From IMG/VR virus record IMGVR_UViG_3300024240_000004, positions 1-56,076 of that record: DNA of 56,076 nucleotides. One strand, written 5' to 3'. Positions 47,555 through 56,076 of this stretch are shown here, one piece after another. Made by a program: the position numbers and the translations under genes. Every line of letters begins with the position of its first letter. Within the stretch, counting starts at the first letter, position 1. The notes beneath the pieces are model-generated. The model ran no database searches. It was not told where the DNA came from and saw nothing but the letters and a program-made list of their open reading frames with translations. This DNA is from a virus.

Positions 47555-48895
47555 ATGGCTTTCTTATATAAGTCTTCAAAAGGTAAATATAAGTTTCCCG
47601 CTCATATCAAATTGATAATAAACGAATTAGAACAATTAGTTGAGAAAAAGAATCAAAGGATAATCGTTACCTTACCACCACGACATGGTAAGTCAGAGCT
47701 AATTTCTAAGTACTTCCCTGCGTGGCACGTAATTAAATATCCTGATAAACGAATATTATTAGCGAGTTATGAAAGTTCATTTGCGACATCTTGGAGTTAT
47801 AAAGCTCTACAGATTTATAAAGAGTATCGCAATGATTTAGTAATTGAAAAGCAAGATGACTGGCGTAATAAAAGTGGCGGGGGCGTTAATGCCGTAGGAG
47901 TTGGCGGTTCGATGACTGGAAAAGGAGCCGACTTGATTATCATTGATGACCCGGTTAAAAATGCAGAAGAGGCTAATTCAACTACGTATCGCAAAAAAGC
48001 GATGGACTGGTTTAATTCGACTGCTTATACACGTTTGGAACCGAACGGTAATTTTATAATATTACAGACGCGCTGGCACGAAGACGACTTAGCAGGGCAT
48101 TTAATTAAAGAAATGGAAGACGGCGGGGAATCTTGGAAAGTTATTAATATACCGGCAATTGCTTATCCGAATGATATATTAGGACGTGAGGAGGGTGAGG
48201 CATTATGGAGTGAACGTTTTCCTATTGAACGTTTAGAAGTTATTAAAAAGCAATTAGGCTCTTATTGGTTTAATTCTCTTTATCAGCAAAAACCTACGAG
48301 CAATGAAACTGAAATTATTAAACGGCAATATTGGCAATTCTTTGAAGAGGAGCCAACTTTCAATTTTATTTGTCAATCTTGGGACACTGCATTTAAAGAT
48401 GGAGAATTCAATGATTATTCAGTTGGTTTAACATTTGGACTTGCAAGCAATGGTTTTTATTTAATAGATTCTATTATTTCTAAATTGGAATATCCTGATT
48501 TAAAGAATCAAATTCTTTTGGCATCAAGTAAATATAAACCTAATGTAATTCTTATTGAAGACAAGGCGAGCGGACAAAGTTTAGTACAGGATTTAAAACG
48601 ATCGACGCGTTTACCAATATTGCCAATAAAACCTCAAGGCGATAAGACTACTCGAGTTTATTTAATAACTCCATTATTTGAAGCTAAGAAAGTCTTTATA
48701 AGATTAAACGATCCAAATACGGTAAGGATAATAAATGAATGTGCAGAGTTCCCTTTTTCTGCTCATGATGATATTGTGGACGCGATTAGTCAGGCTTTAA
48801 CTTATTTGAAGTATAAATTGAATAATACGGCTTCAAATAATAATTACATTCCTAAACGTGAAAGTCGAGAGAAATTTAATATTAATGGATTTTAA
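47555..48895 (+). CDS. terL: Terminase large subunit
   Basis: ATPase: Walker A PPRHGKSE (41-48) and Walker B DLIIIDDP (127-134). Nuclease: QSWDTAFKDG (D277), LIEDKASG (E335, D336), HDDIVDA (405-410). It cuts and pumps DNA into the head. I favour the ATG at 47555 after AAGGACTTA; an ATG at 47507 and a TTG at 47486 in the end of the small subunit gene are possible. 446 aa is a normal length. Confidence 0.9.
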   Translation: MAFLYKSSKGKYKFPAHIKLIINELEQLVEKKNQRIIVTLPPRHGKSELISKYFPAWHVIKYPDKRILLASYESSFATSWSYKALQIYKEYRNDLVIEKQDDWRNKSGGGVNAVGVGGSMTGKGADLIIIDDPVKNAEEANSTTYRKKAMDWFNSTAYTRLEPNGNFIILQTRWHEDDLAGHLIKEMEDGGESWKVINIPAIAYPNDILGREEGEALWSERFPIERLEVIKKQLGSYWFNSLYQQKPTSNETEIIKRQYWQFFEEEPTFNFICQSWDTAFKDGEFNDYSVGLTFGLASNGFYLIDSIISKLEYPDLKNQILLASSKYKPNVILIEDKASGQSLVQDLKRSTRLPILPIKPQGDKTTRVYLITPLFEAKKVFIRLNDPNTVRIINECAEFPFSAHDDIVDAISQALTYLKYKLNNTASNNNYIPKRESREKFNINGF

Positions 48896-48898
48896 AAT

Positions 48899-50497
48899 AT
48901 GAATGAACCGATTGTAAATGAAAAACCTTTAAAGTCGTGGAATCCGCCAAACAAACAAACAGAATTACAAAAAATACTTAATGTAATTGCTACTCGTAAA
49001 TCTTATACTGGCATTGCGCAACTAATGGCATATTTGCCTAATCCTGATTTAATCTTAGAAAAGATAAATCAAGAAATTGACGTCTATAAACAGCTTAAAA
49101 CCGATCCTCACATTTCCGCTTGCATTCAATCAAGAAAGTCCGGTATAATGGGTTTACTATGGAGTATCGATAGAGGCACAGAACCAACAGAGCAAAGTGA
49201 ATTTATCAAAGGAATATTTAAACATTTAGATATTGAAAGCATTATCAATAGCATATTAGACGCGCCGAGTATAGGCTATAAGCCTTTAGAAGTTATGTGG
49301 CAATTAAAAGATGATAAGATAATTCCTATTGCCGTTATCGGTAAGCCTGCGGAATGGTTTGTCTTTGATAATGAAAATCTTTTACGCTTTAAAATACGTG
49401 GTCAGGTACAGGGTGAGTTGATGCCGGCACGTAAGTTCTTAGTTGCTAAATTTAATCCGACTTATGAAAATCCTTACGGCGAAGGTTTCTTGTCTAAATG
49501 CTGGTGGTCTTGGACGTTTAAAAAGGGGGCTATGAAATTTTGGGTTCGCTTTATGGAAAAGTACGGTATGCCGATGCTTATTGGAAAATATGATAGAAAT
49601 TTAGCAGATGATTCAGCGAAGTCAGAATTATTTGAACAACTCGACGCCGGTATTCAAGATAATGTATCAATAGTTCCAAACGATACCGATATTGCTATGT
49701 TGGATACTTCAAAAGCAAGTTCGCCTGCTATTTTCCAAGACTATGCCCATTTTTGTAATAGTGAAATATCTAAGGCTATTTTAAGTCAAACATTGACTAC
49801 GGAACAAGGTGAGACAGGTTCTTACGCAATGTCTCAAACACATTTAGAAGTACGTCAAGATGTAGTGGATTCTGATAAAAGAATGGTAGAGACGACTTTA
49901 AATACTTTTATAAAGTGGATTATAGATTATAACTACACAGGCGTTATTGACTATCCTAAGTTTATTCTTTACAAACCTACAGACGTCGATCAAAATTTGG
50001 CAACGCGCGATCGTACACTTTGGGATTCAGGGTGGGTAAAACCTACGCAAAAGTATATAAATAAAGCCTACGAATTTGAAGAAGGCGAAATGATAGTAAT
50101 TGAAAAAGCAACGGCTAAAGGAGTTTTAGAACCGGACGTTACCGGAATAGCGCCACCAGAAAATCAAGTTATTACTGGTGGTATTCCAACGCCAGTTATA
50201 CCACAAGAACCATTTGACGAATTAGCTATTCCAAAAATCGAACCGATAAAAGATGATACGAACTTTGATATAAATACATTTTCTTTTAATGAACTTAATA
50301 ATATTCAAAAGGAAATGTTAAAACCTGCTCAAGATTTAATTGATAGCTCTCAAGATCAAGACGAATTAAGACAAGGATTACCTAAATTATATCCGCATTT
50401 AAAAGATGATGGAGTTTCAGATTTTATAATGAAATTATTAATAGCAGGACAGGTTGGCGGTGCAGTAGAAGTTTCTAAAAAATTACAAACTAAATAG
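48899..50497 (+). CDS. Portal protein, Mu gp29-like (DUF935), 532 aa
   Basis: The pattern of DUF935 portals is clear: KTDPHISACIQSRKSGIMGLLWSIDRG, DAPSIGYKPLEVMWQ, AEWFVFDNENLLRFK, NPYGEGFLSKCWWSWTFKKGAMKFWVRFMEKYGMPMLIGK. It forms the dodecameric DNA channel. The C-terminal tail (residues 400-532) is acidic and Pro-rich. Confidence 0.9.
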   Translation: MNEPIVNEKPLKSWNPPNKQTELQKILNVIATRKSYTGIAQLMAYLPNPDLILEKINQEIDVYKQLKTDPHISACIQSRKSGIMGLLWSIDRGTEPTEQSEFIKGIFKHLDIESIINSILDAPSIGYKPLEVMWQLKDDKIIPIAVIGKPAEWFVFDNENLLRFKIRGQVQGELMPARKFLVAKFNPTYENPYGEGFLSKCWWSWTFKKGAMKFWVRFMEKYGMPMLIGKYDRNLADDSAKSELFEQLDAGIQDNVSIVPNDTDIAMLDTSKASSPAIFQDYAHFCNSEISKAILSQTLTTEQGETGSYAMSQTHLEVRQDVVDSDKRMVETTLNTFIKWIIDYNYTGVIDYPKFILYKPTDVDQNLATRDRTLWDSGWVKPTQKYINKAYEFEEGEMIVIEKATAKGVLEPDVTGIAPPENQVITGGIPTPVIPQEPFDELAIPKIEPIKDDTNFDINTFSFNELNNIQKEMLKPAQDLIDSSQDQDELRQGLPKLYPHLKDDGVSDFIMKLLIAGQVGGAVEVSKKLQTK

Positions 50498-50505
50498 GAT
50501 TTATA

Positions 50506-51258
50506 ATGAAAAGATTTTTTGGATGGAAAGCAGACTTACCAGATCATAGGGATTTAATCTATAAACTTCAAAAAAATTTGACAATCCCTACGAAAATGGA
50601 TTTACGTTCTAAGTGTCCGCCCGTATATGATCAAGGCGAATTAGGTTCTTGTACTGCAAATGCAATTGCCGGAGCTATTGAGTTCGATCAAATCAAACAA
50701 AAGTATTTAAAACCTTTTGTACCGTCAAGACTTTTTATTTATTACAATGAAAGAGTAATTGAGAATACAGTTAAATCAGACTCTGGCGCAGAAATTAGAG
50801 ACGGCATTAAATCCGTTGTTAATCAAGGCGCGTGCTCTGAAACTACAGTCTCTTATGATATTACTAAATTTGAAATAAAACCGCCTGCAAAAGCCTATAC
50901 GGAGGCTTCAAAATATCAAGCTGTAAAATATGAAAGACTAACCGATATAAATTCTTATAAGAATTGTTTAGCGGCGGGAAATACTTTTGTATTTGGATTC
51001 TCTGTTTACGAATCTTTTGAAAGCGATGCCGTCGCTAAAACGGGTATCGTTCCAATGCCAAAGAAAACAGAAAAGTTATTAGGCGGGCACGCAGTTCAAT
51101 GCGTAGGATATGATGATACTAAAAAAGCGTTTATCGTTCGCAATTCGTGGGGAGCGAATTGGGGAGACAAAGGCTATTTTTATTTGCCATACTCTTATTT
51201 CACGTCAAGTTTAACAGATGATTTTTGGACAATTTATACGATTGAACAAGGCAATTAA
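50506..51258 (+). CDS. Papain-like (C1 family) cysteine protease
   Basis: Full papain catalytic set: Q43 and C49 in YDQGELGSCTAN, H195 in GGHAVQCVGYDD, N213 in VRNSWGANWGDKGYF. No signal peptide or long prodomain, so it would act in the cytoplasm or be packaged. Between portal and MuF genes it may process a head protein or be injected. Start after GGATTTATA. Confidence 0.85.
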   Translation: MKRFFGWKADLPDHRDLIYKLQKNLTIPTKMDLRSKCPPVYDQGELGSCTANAIAGAIEFDQIKQKYLKPFVPSRLFIYYNERVIENTVKSDSGAEIRDGIKSVVNQGACSETTVSYDITKFEIKPPAKAYTEASKYQAVKYERLTDINSYKNCLAAGNTFVFGFSVYESFESDAVAKTGIVPMPKKTEKLLGGHAVQCVGYDDTKKAFIVRNSWGANWGDKGYFYLPYSYFTSSLTDDFWTIYTIEQGN

Positions 51259-52262
51259 TGAATAGGTTAGAACTCCTATTTCAAATATCTAAACGACAAT
51301 CTAATCCGGCGGAATCTGAATTTGCAGATCCGCCGGACTTAGGCGTATCATTAGGTTTAGCTATTAAAGCAAAACCCGACACGGCTATTTCTATGCTTAA
51401 AAAGCGTGGTGAGAATATTATTCCTACCGATAAATTTGATAGTATAACAAACGACGCTCATCAAAAAGCGTTTACAGTCGCTAAGGTTATGAAAGCCGAC
51501 GCACTCCAAAGGATTTATGATTTATTGGAATCCGGTTTGAAAGAAGGAAAAGCCTTCGCCGATATAAAAAATAGTCTATCTGGCGAATTGCCGGAAGGAC
51601 GCATAAGAACAATCGTACAAACGAATTATCAAACCGCTTATCAAAAAGGACGTTATAACCAACAAAGATTAGCGGCTGAGACTGGCGGACTTATATATTG
51701 GCAATGGCTACATATGAACGAAGGTAGGACTCACGAACGACCAGAACACCACGCTTTACATTTAAAAGTGTTTAGATATGATGATCCGTTTTGGACAACG
51801 AATTATCCACCGTATAGTGCACAAGGAGTGTTATATAATTGTAATTGCCGTGTAAGAGTTATAAACGAGAAGCAAGCTAAAGCCGCAGGATTTAAAATAG
51901 AGACTGGAGAGGAGGCTGGCTACATTCCACAACCTGATGATTATAATGCATTTGCAGATTGGACGCCAGACTTGAGTGGCTATATGGAGGATCTAAAAAC
52001 GGAGCTAAGTAAGGACTTAAAAGCCGAACCAATTGAAGAAATTCCAGTTAAAGAATTGCCAAAAGATACAACTGAAACTACAGACGAAATTCCTACAGAT
52101 TTACCAATAGGAATGACCGACAATGAATTTTTGAATATAAAACGAATGCTAACTGATGATAAATTATTAACAGTTGCTTTCTTGGCCTCTTATATGAAAA
52201 TAAGTAAAGACGAAGCTAAGGAAAAATTAGATTATGTTAAATCTAAATTAGGCATAGAATGA
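51258..52262 (+). CDS. Head morphogenesis protein, MuF (SPP1 gp7) family, 334 aa
   Basis: IRTIVQTNYQTAYQKGRYNQ and the block WQWLHMNEGRTHERPEHHALH...FRYDDPFWTTNYPPYSAQGVLYNCNCRVRVI form the MuF signature (His/Cys-rich, possibly metal binding). Minor head protein packaged near the portal. The start overlaps the protease stop by one base. Confidence 0.9.
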   Translation: MNRLELLFQISKRQSNPAESEFADPPDLGVSLGLAIKAKPDTAISMLKKRGENIIPTDKFDSITNDAHQKAFTVAKVMKADALQRIYDLLESGLKEGKAFADIKNSLSGELPEGRIRTIVQTNYQTAYQKGRYNQQRLAAETGGLIYWQWLHMNEGRTHERPEHHALHLKVFRYDDPFWTTNYPPYSAQGVLYNCNCRVRVINEKQAKAAGFKIETGEEAGYIPQPDDYNAFADWTPDLSGYMEDLKTELSKDLKAEPIEEIPVKELPKDTTETTDEIPTDLPIGMTDNEFLNIKRMLTDDKLLTVAFLASYMKISKDEAKEKLDYVKSKLGIE

Positions 52263-52882
52263 CAATAACAGAAGAATTATTTAATAAAATAATAGAAATA
52301 TCTGATCAAGTTAAAAACTTAGGAAAAGATTTAACTCCAATTTTACCGGCATTAGCAGAAATCTTTGCAAGTTCAATCGATACTAATACCTTAGTTGGCG
52401 GGCGTTGGGACGGCGACGTGTCCAATATAGGATTATTCAGCGGCGGCTCCCAAAAATGGGCGCCGCTCGCTGAATCGACTAAGAAAGGTTATTTAAAAAG
52501 AGGTATAACAAATTTACAAAGGACGCTTAATAGGAATGCCGGAGGTCTCCAAAGTTCAATTGAAATTTTGCCAATAGGAAAGTCCTCAATTAAATTTGGA
52601 ATTAAATCCGGTTCGTCTCCAAAAATTTACGCCGCTATTCAAAACTTTGGCGGTACCATTATGATAAAAGAAAAAAAACGAACTTTACGCTTTCGTTATT
52701 CCGATACTGGCGCTACTTTATTTGTAAAGAAAAAAGCAAAAGGCAAGGGATTATTTGATCAAGATGTAACAATACCTGCTCATCAAATCAAAATTCCGGC
52801 AAGCCCTTATCTTGTTTTACAACAAGAAGACTTAGAACTCGCTTATGAAATTTTAACCGATTACTTGCAAAATAATTTATAA
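52259..52882 (+). CDS. Virion morphogenesis protein, Mu gpG-like, 207 aa
   Basis: Pattern of PF05069: LAEIFASSIDTNTLVGGRWDG, WAPLAESTKKGYLKRG, LQSSIEILPIGKSSIKFGIKSGSSPKIYAAIQNFGG, PASPYLVLQQED. In Mu gpG acts in tail/head morphogenesis. Overlaps MuF by 4 bases (ATGA) and its end meets the convergent gene 52877-53038. Confidence 0.85.
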   Translation: MTITEELFNKIIEISDQVKNLGKDLTPILPALAEIFASSIDTNTLVGGRWDGDVSNIGLFSGGSQKWAPLAESTKKGYLKRGITNLQRTLNRNAGGLQSSIEILPIGKSSIKFGIKSGSSPKIYAAIQNFGGTIMIKEKKRTLRFRYSDTGATLFVKKKAKGKGLFDQDVTIPAHQIKIPASPYLVLQQEDLELAYEILTDYLQNNL

Positions 52883-53038
52883 ATCTTTTTGATAAGTATT
52901 ACACTCTATAATTGCGTCATATTGTTTTTCTTCCAATTCATTTAATGGATAAATATCGCAAGCAAATTTGACTATATCCATTCCACACTCTGGAATAACA
53001 AATTTACAAGTGTCGCAAAGGTTAATTATTCCTTTCAT
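52877..53038 (-). CDS. Small Cys-containing protein, 53 aa
   Basis: MKGIINLCDTCKFVIPECG... has CDTC and C-x-C-like pairs. Its stop overlaps the end of the rightward gpG-like gene by 6 bases in a convergent way. An AAGAGACAGTT precedes the start. Function unknown. Confidence 0.5.
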   Translation of the reverse strand: MKGIINLCDTCKFVIPECGMDIVKFACDIYPLNELEEKQYDAIIECNTYQKDL

Positions 53039-53108
53039 AACTGTCTCTTATTAAACTATAAATAATTAAACCGTAAATTGCTATTGTTAAGATATAAACG
53101 AAAATCAT
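53022..53108 (-). CDS. Tiny membrane peptide, 28 aa
   Basis: MIFVYILTIAIYGLIIYSLIRDS is one membrane helix. A good TAGGAGTTTAAA precedes the start. Overlaps 52877-53038 by 17 bases. Function unknown. Confidence 0.45.
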   Translation of the reverse strand: MIFVYILTIAIYGLIIYSLIRDSYERNN

Positions 53109-53137
53109 TTTAAACTCCTAATAATTTTTAATAAATT

Positions 53138-53173
53138 GAGTTGTAAAGTAATTCTTTACAACTCTTTTTTTTT
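53138..53173. terminator. Perfect 11-bp terminator
   Basis: GAGTTGTAAAG (53138-53148) pairs perfectly with CTTTACAACTC (53154-53164), followed by nine T on the plus strand. It would end the rightward late transcript; on the minus strand it lies just after 53177-54325. Confidence 0.85.
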
Positions 53174-53176
53174 AAA

Positions 53177-54325
53177 TTAAATTTTAATCCCGCAAGGCGT
53201 TTTCTCGCCAGTGTCTTTATTGATAAATTGAAGAAATTTAAAAGCGTCCTTAAAATCTACATCGCATAAAAAGTGTAGTTGTATTTCCGCAGTTTCAACA
53301 TTATAACCTATTATAGTATCTATATTTCCATCTTTATCAATTACCTGTCTCCCAATATTTGGCATAAATTCTTCTAATGTTTGGAACGCGCGATAAGTAG
53401 GCTTTGGTATAGGAATTAAATTATTTAATTTACAAGCATATGGATATATGAAATGGTCTCTTTCTCTATTAACTATTATTTCAGTTTTTAGAATTTTGTC
53501 AATAGTACCGACAAAACTACATTCATTTAATCTAAATTCTACTTTTATCGGATCCCCAACTTTTAAATCATTATCCTTGACAAACTTTTGCAATTCATAT
53601 TCTTCTTTCGATATGATTTTTGTAATGGCGAAGTAAGGGATATGCCATAAATAATCTGAATTACAACTTTTTTCAACGTTAATACATTCGAATTCATTGG
53701 AATAAAATTTTAGTAATTTACATACATCTTCAAGAGCATCAGCGCAAGGTCTATCAAATCCTTTCTCTCCATATTTCCACGCTTTAAACTCTACATAATC
53801 CCCAATACTTAGCTTATTATTTTTTAACCATTCAACTTGTAATTCTGCATATGACGGTTCTTTTATGAGTTCTAAGGCAAAATAAGGAACGAAATAAGTA
53901 TCGGCATTTCCTGTTATTGAACGAATACCAACACGATCATTAGCTAAAAAAGTAATCAATACATTATTATTAATTTTTATTGGAGTGCCAATTGAATTAA
54001 ACGTAATTCCTTTTTCACCTTTTTCCCAACTTCTTACAAGTTTCGCTTTATCGCCAACTTTAACTCCATTCTCTTTAATCCACTTAGCCTGCAATTCGGC
54101 ATAAGTTGGAGTGGGAGTGAGGCGATAAGAATTGTCGCTATAAAACTCCGAATATCCTTTCTTTTCCCAAGCGCCACCGCTCCTATGAAGTTCTACATTC
54201 TTATATTCTTTCTTTTCTTCATCCCAGTCAGCTTCTAAAAGGATAAGTCCTAACAACTCGTTTCTTTCTTTGACTGTTAAATTTTCCTTTGCGGATAGCT
54301 CCGCGTATCTTTTTGCGTTATACAT
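53177..54325 (-). CDS. Three-repeat protein with VGD motif, 382 aa
   Basis: Three related units of about 90 residues: YAELQAKWIKENGVKVGDKAKLVRSWEKGEKG, YAELQVEWLKNNKLSIGDYVEFKAWKYGEKGF and a shorter YELQKFVKDNDLKVGDPIKVEFRL (quoted in parts; each begins with (Y)ELQ and contains (V/I)GD). Similar repeats occur in many phage accessory genes; the function is not known. Start after AAGGAGCTTAAAA. Confidence 0.7.
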   Translation of the reverse strand: MYNAKRYAELSAKENLTVKERNELLGLILLEADWDEEKKEYKNVELHRSGGAWEKKGYSEFYSDNSYRLTPTPTYAELQAKWIKENGVKVGDKAKLVRSWEKGEKGITFNSIGTPIKINNNVLITFLANDRVGIRSITGNADTYFVPYFALELIKEPSYAELQVEWLKNNKLSIGDYVEFKAWKYGEKGFDRPCADALEDVCKLLKFYSNEFECINVEKSCNSDYLWHIPYFAITKIISKEEYELQKFVKDNDLKVGDPIKVEFRLNECSFVGTIDKILKTEIIVNRERDHFIYPYACKLNNLIPIPKPTYRAFQTLEEFMPNIGRQVIDKDGNIDTIIGYNVETAEIQLHFLCDVDFKDAFKFLQFINKDTGEKTPCGIKI

Positions 54326-54623
54326 TTTTAAGCTCCTTATTTATTAAATCTAAAATCAAATCTGAAAGCATAGGCAGTTCATTATCATTTCGACGCTCAA
54401 TTTCTCTGTCTCTTATAACTTCTAATAAATTTCGCATTTGAGCCAAATTTTCCTTATCTTTATTTTTGCAATCATTAATTATATCTAATCTAAAAATTAG
54501 AAGTATGGAGGTAATATTTTCTTTTAAATCTTTTATTATACTATTTTTTAAAGATAAGCCGTAAGAAGCTCTCTTTATAATTTCGTAAATTTCATTGGCG
54601 AGTTCTTTTTCTTTTTCAATCAT
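54318..54623 (-). CDS. Hypothetical protein, 101 aa
   Basis: Helical charged protein (MIEKEKELANEIYEIIKRASYG). Start after GGAGAGAAAA; overlaps 53177-54325 and the HNH gene by 8 bases each. No family recognised. Confidence 0.6.
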   Translation of the reverse strand: MIEKEKELANEIYEIIKRASYGLSLKNSIIKDLKENITSILLIFRLDIINDCKNKDKENLAQMRNLLEVIRDREIERRNDNELPMLSDLILDLINKELKNV

Positions 54624-54978
54624 TTTTCTCTCCTAATTTTTCAAAATAAAATTTATCATCGAATGGTTTTATAAATTTTATAACGCCATATTTCAAAGCA
54701 ACTTTTACTAAAAAGATTTTTAAAACTCTTTCGTGCAATGTTTTTAAAAGTTCTCTGAAAGCCTCTAACGGTTCATTTTGAGGCATATAACGTTCGTATC
54801 GTTTGTAAGTATTGCAAGTCTTACAGCTCGGAGTGAGGTTGTTTAAATCGTCTGTACCATTACGGGACTTAGGAATAATGTGTTCGACTTGCATTTCTTT
54901 AATTGTTATTTCACAGCCGCAATAAGCGCAATGACCGTTATATTTAGCATATACTATTTCTCGTTTAGCTGGCGTCAT
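54616..54978 (-). CDS. HNH endonuclease, 120 aa
   Basis: Classic HNH: CAYCG (17-21), VEHIIPKSRNGTDDLNNLTPSCKTCN with E32, H33, N47 and C52-x2-C55. I choose the ATG at 54978; a TTG 15 bases upstream is the alternative. The C-terminal 60 residues are helical. A selfish or packaging-related nuclease. Confidence 0.85.
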   Translation of the reverse strand: MTPAKREIVYAKYNGHCAYCGCEITIKEMQVEHIIPKSRNGTDDLNNLTPSCKTCNTYKRYERYMPQNEPLEAFRELLKTLHERVLKIFLVKVALKYGVIKFIKPFDDKFYFEKLGEKND

Positions 54979-55174
54979 TTTTTTTCTTTTCAAAAAGTAA
55001 TTGAAAATATTTATTTTCGACTATTATACAAGCATTAGGACGTTTATTATTTCCATGACACCCATATCGGCATGTATAATATTGCTCTATATTATCCCAA
55101 AAAAGCATTTCACAATCAGAGTTGCACTCTCCAGTACTCTTATAACTAATGGTAGTTACTATTTTACCTTTCAT
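54965..55174 (-). CDS. Cys-rich protein, 69 aa
   Basis: Six Cys in a small domain (ECNSDCEMLFWDN... YTCRYGCHG... PNACIIV), likely zinc-binding. Overlaps both neighbours. Family not recognised. Confidence 0.55.
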   Translation of the reverse strand: MKGKIVTTISYKSTGECNSDCEMLFWDNIEQYYTCRYGCHGNNKRPNACIIVENKYFQLLFEKKKNDAS

Positions 55175-55592
55175 TTTCTAAGTCCTTGATTAAATCATTA
55201 ATTGAAAATACAATTCCAACGCAATAGAGTTCTCCATTTTCCATAATATTAAAAGTAGCGTGAGGTATATCAGTTTCGTAAATCCAAGAGCAAAGTGGTT
55301 CTTGAGGCGCAAAAATGGCTTTTATTCGATTCAGTTTTAATTCCCCAAGTATATCCTCAATTATTCCAATTTCGTCTTCCGTAGGGAATTTACCATTTTT
55401 AGTAAATGAAATAGTGCCACCATCAAAACAACCTATTTCGTCATTAATCGCGCCTCTTAATTCGCAAATATCATCTGAATAACCAAAAACAACTACTAAA
55501 CCGTCTTGTTTAGCTTGTTTTTCTTCTTGAGAAGTAATTTCATTCCCATATTCTCTGCCGTCTAATAAAGCGGCTAATTCTTCTTTATTCAT
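55164..55592 (-). CDS. Conserved phage protein of unknown function, 142 aa
   Basis: NKEELAALLDGREYGNEITSQEEKQAKQDGLVVVFGYSDDICELRGAINDEIGCFDGG is a sequence type I recall from many phage accessory regions, always unnamed. It overlaps 54965-55174 by 11 bases and begins with ATGA overlap to the upstream gene. Confidence 0.65.
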   Translation of the reverse strand: MNKEELAALLDGREYGNEITSQEEKQAKQDGLVVVFGYSDDICELRGAINDEIGCFDGGTISFTKNGKFPTEDEIGIIEDILGELKLNRIKAIFAPQEPLCSWIYETDIPHATFNIMENGELYCVGIVFSINDLIKDLENER

Positions 55593-55768
55593 TTTTCTAA
55601 GTCCTTAATTTGTTTGATTAATAATTTCTTATTAGCCCCTAAGTCGAACAACGTATCCAAATAAATAACCACAGAATTATTATTTGATTGAATTTTTTCT
55701 ATTTTTAAAACCACATTCGCCAACTCAATTTTGAGAACATCGATTTTAGATTTGATTTCTGGCGTCAT
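55589..55768 (-). CDS. Small helical protein, 59 aa
   Basis: MTPEIKSKIDVLKIELANVV... fills the gap between two supported genes, overlapping each by 4 bases. Amphipathic helices. Function unknown. Confidence 0.5.
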   Translation of the reverse strand: MTPEIKSKIDVLKIELANVVLKIEKIQSNNNSVVIYLDTLFDLGANKKLLIKQIKDLEK

Positions 55769-55983
55769 AATTTTGCTCTGTGTTTAATGATAAAAACGTC
55801 TTTTTCAAAAAGATAGCAAGCGTCATCTTTACATTTTATTTTTAAAAGTTTGTTATGCGTTCTGTTGCTTTTCGTTTTTCCGCAATAGAAAAAGAATTTG
55901 GAATTGCATTTCCATTTTTGGATATGCTTACAATTTCTGCATTTATTTAGGTTCTCTTTTGAAATTTCAAATAATTGATTCAT
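55765..55983 (-). CDS. Zinc-binding phage protein, 72 aa
   Basis: CRNCKHIQKWKCNSKFFFYCGKTKSNRTHNKLLKIKCKDDAC is a small phage protein type seen elsewhere with conserved CxxCxH and C residues. Probably a zinc finger. It overlaps the Imm-5-like gene end by 4 bases (ATGA). Confidence 0.65.
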   Translation of the reverse strand: MNQLFEISKENLNKCRNCKHIQKWKCNSKFFFYCGKTKSNRTHNKLLKIKCKDDACYLFEKDVFIIKHRAKL

Positions 55984-56076
55984 TTTTGCAACTCCAGAAG
56001 TGAAATTCCGTATTCAATAATTTTATTTACATAATCCGCACAAGCCGCATTAGCCGCCGCATAAGTCGCATAATAC
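55980..56076 (-). CDS. Imm-5-like Ala-rich protein, C-terminal part (continues from base 1)
   Basis: Read on the minus strand, bases 56076-55980 continue in frame from base 1 of the window: VYYATYAAANAACADYV then NKIIEYGISLLELQK and a stop at 55980. The joined gene has 178 residues. This continuity is direct evidence that the ends of the window are adjacent. Confidence 0.75.
   Translation of the reverse strand, partial: YYATYAAANAACADYVNKIIEYGISLLELQK

Overview
This window looks like one complete, circularly closed (or circularly permuted) tailed-phage genome. It is AT-rich and densely packed, with many 4-nt or longer gene overlaps. One reading frame crosses the window ends: the gene starting at base 440 on the minus strand runs off base 1 and continues in frame from base 56076 to a stop at 55980. 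The host is probably a member of the Bacteroidota. I found seven promoters of the form TTTG-N20-TAnnTTTG, all with exactly 20 nt between the boxes, which matches the known Bacteroides-type promoter. Many genes also have a purine-rich AAGGA or GGAG before the start. I see no integrase, repressor, tRNA, DNA polymerase or helicase, so a lytic phage that uses the host replisome is the simplest reading.

Layout. (1) Leftward early/accessory block from about 17.9 kb down through base 1 and round to 52.9 kb. It holds small proteins, RecT-like and YqaJ recombination genes, a replication initiator with internal iterons, SSB, an interrupted cytosine methyltransferase, HNH and VRR-NUC nucleases, two DnaA-domain-IV-like proteins and an Imm-5-like Ala-rich protein. 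One lipoprotein gene (15.05 kb) points the other way. (2) Leftward late block from 42.1 to 18.0 kb: Mu gpI-like protease/scaffold, major capsid protein, cement, gp36/gp37-like connector proteins, a lysis cassette, fibre proteins, tail/baseplate proteins, tail chaperones with a -1 frameshift site, a 1763-residue tape measure, and four virion-associated proteins. (3) Rightward block from 42.2 to 52.9 kb: NinG, a roughly 0.5-kb structured noncoding transcript, coiled-coil proteins, a ParB / ABC-ATPase-GNAT / unknown cassette, small and large terminase, Mu gp29-like portal, a papain-like protease, MuF and Mu gpG-like proteins.

The head is Mu-like, but no tail sheath was recognised, so a long non-contractile tail (siphovirus morphology) is inferred. 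The head genes are split between two divergent operons fired from interleaved promoters at 42.14-42.19 kb.

The parts most worth following up are the noncoding RNAs (42.6-43.16 kb, 17.27 kb, the leader RNAs at 1.1, 9.27 and 14.7 kb, and a tRNA-like fold at 44.45 kb), the candidate DNA-modification cassette upstream of terminase, the methyltransferase whose catalytic motif is broken by two stops, and the iterons inside the initiator gene. All family names come from motif reading and memory; no database search was run.
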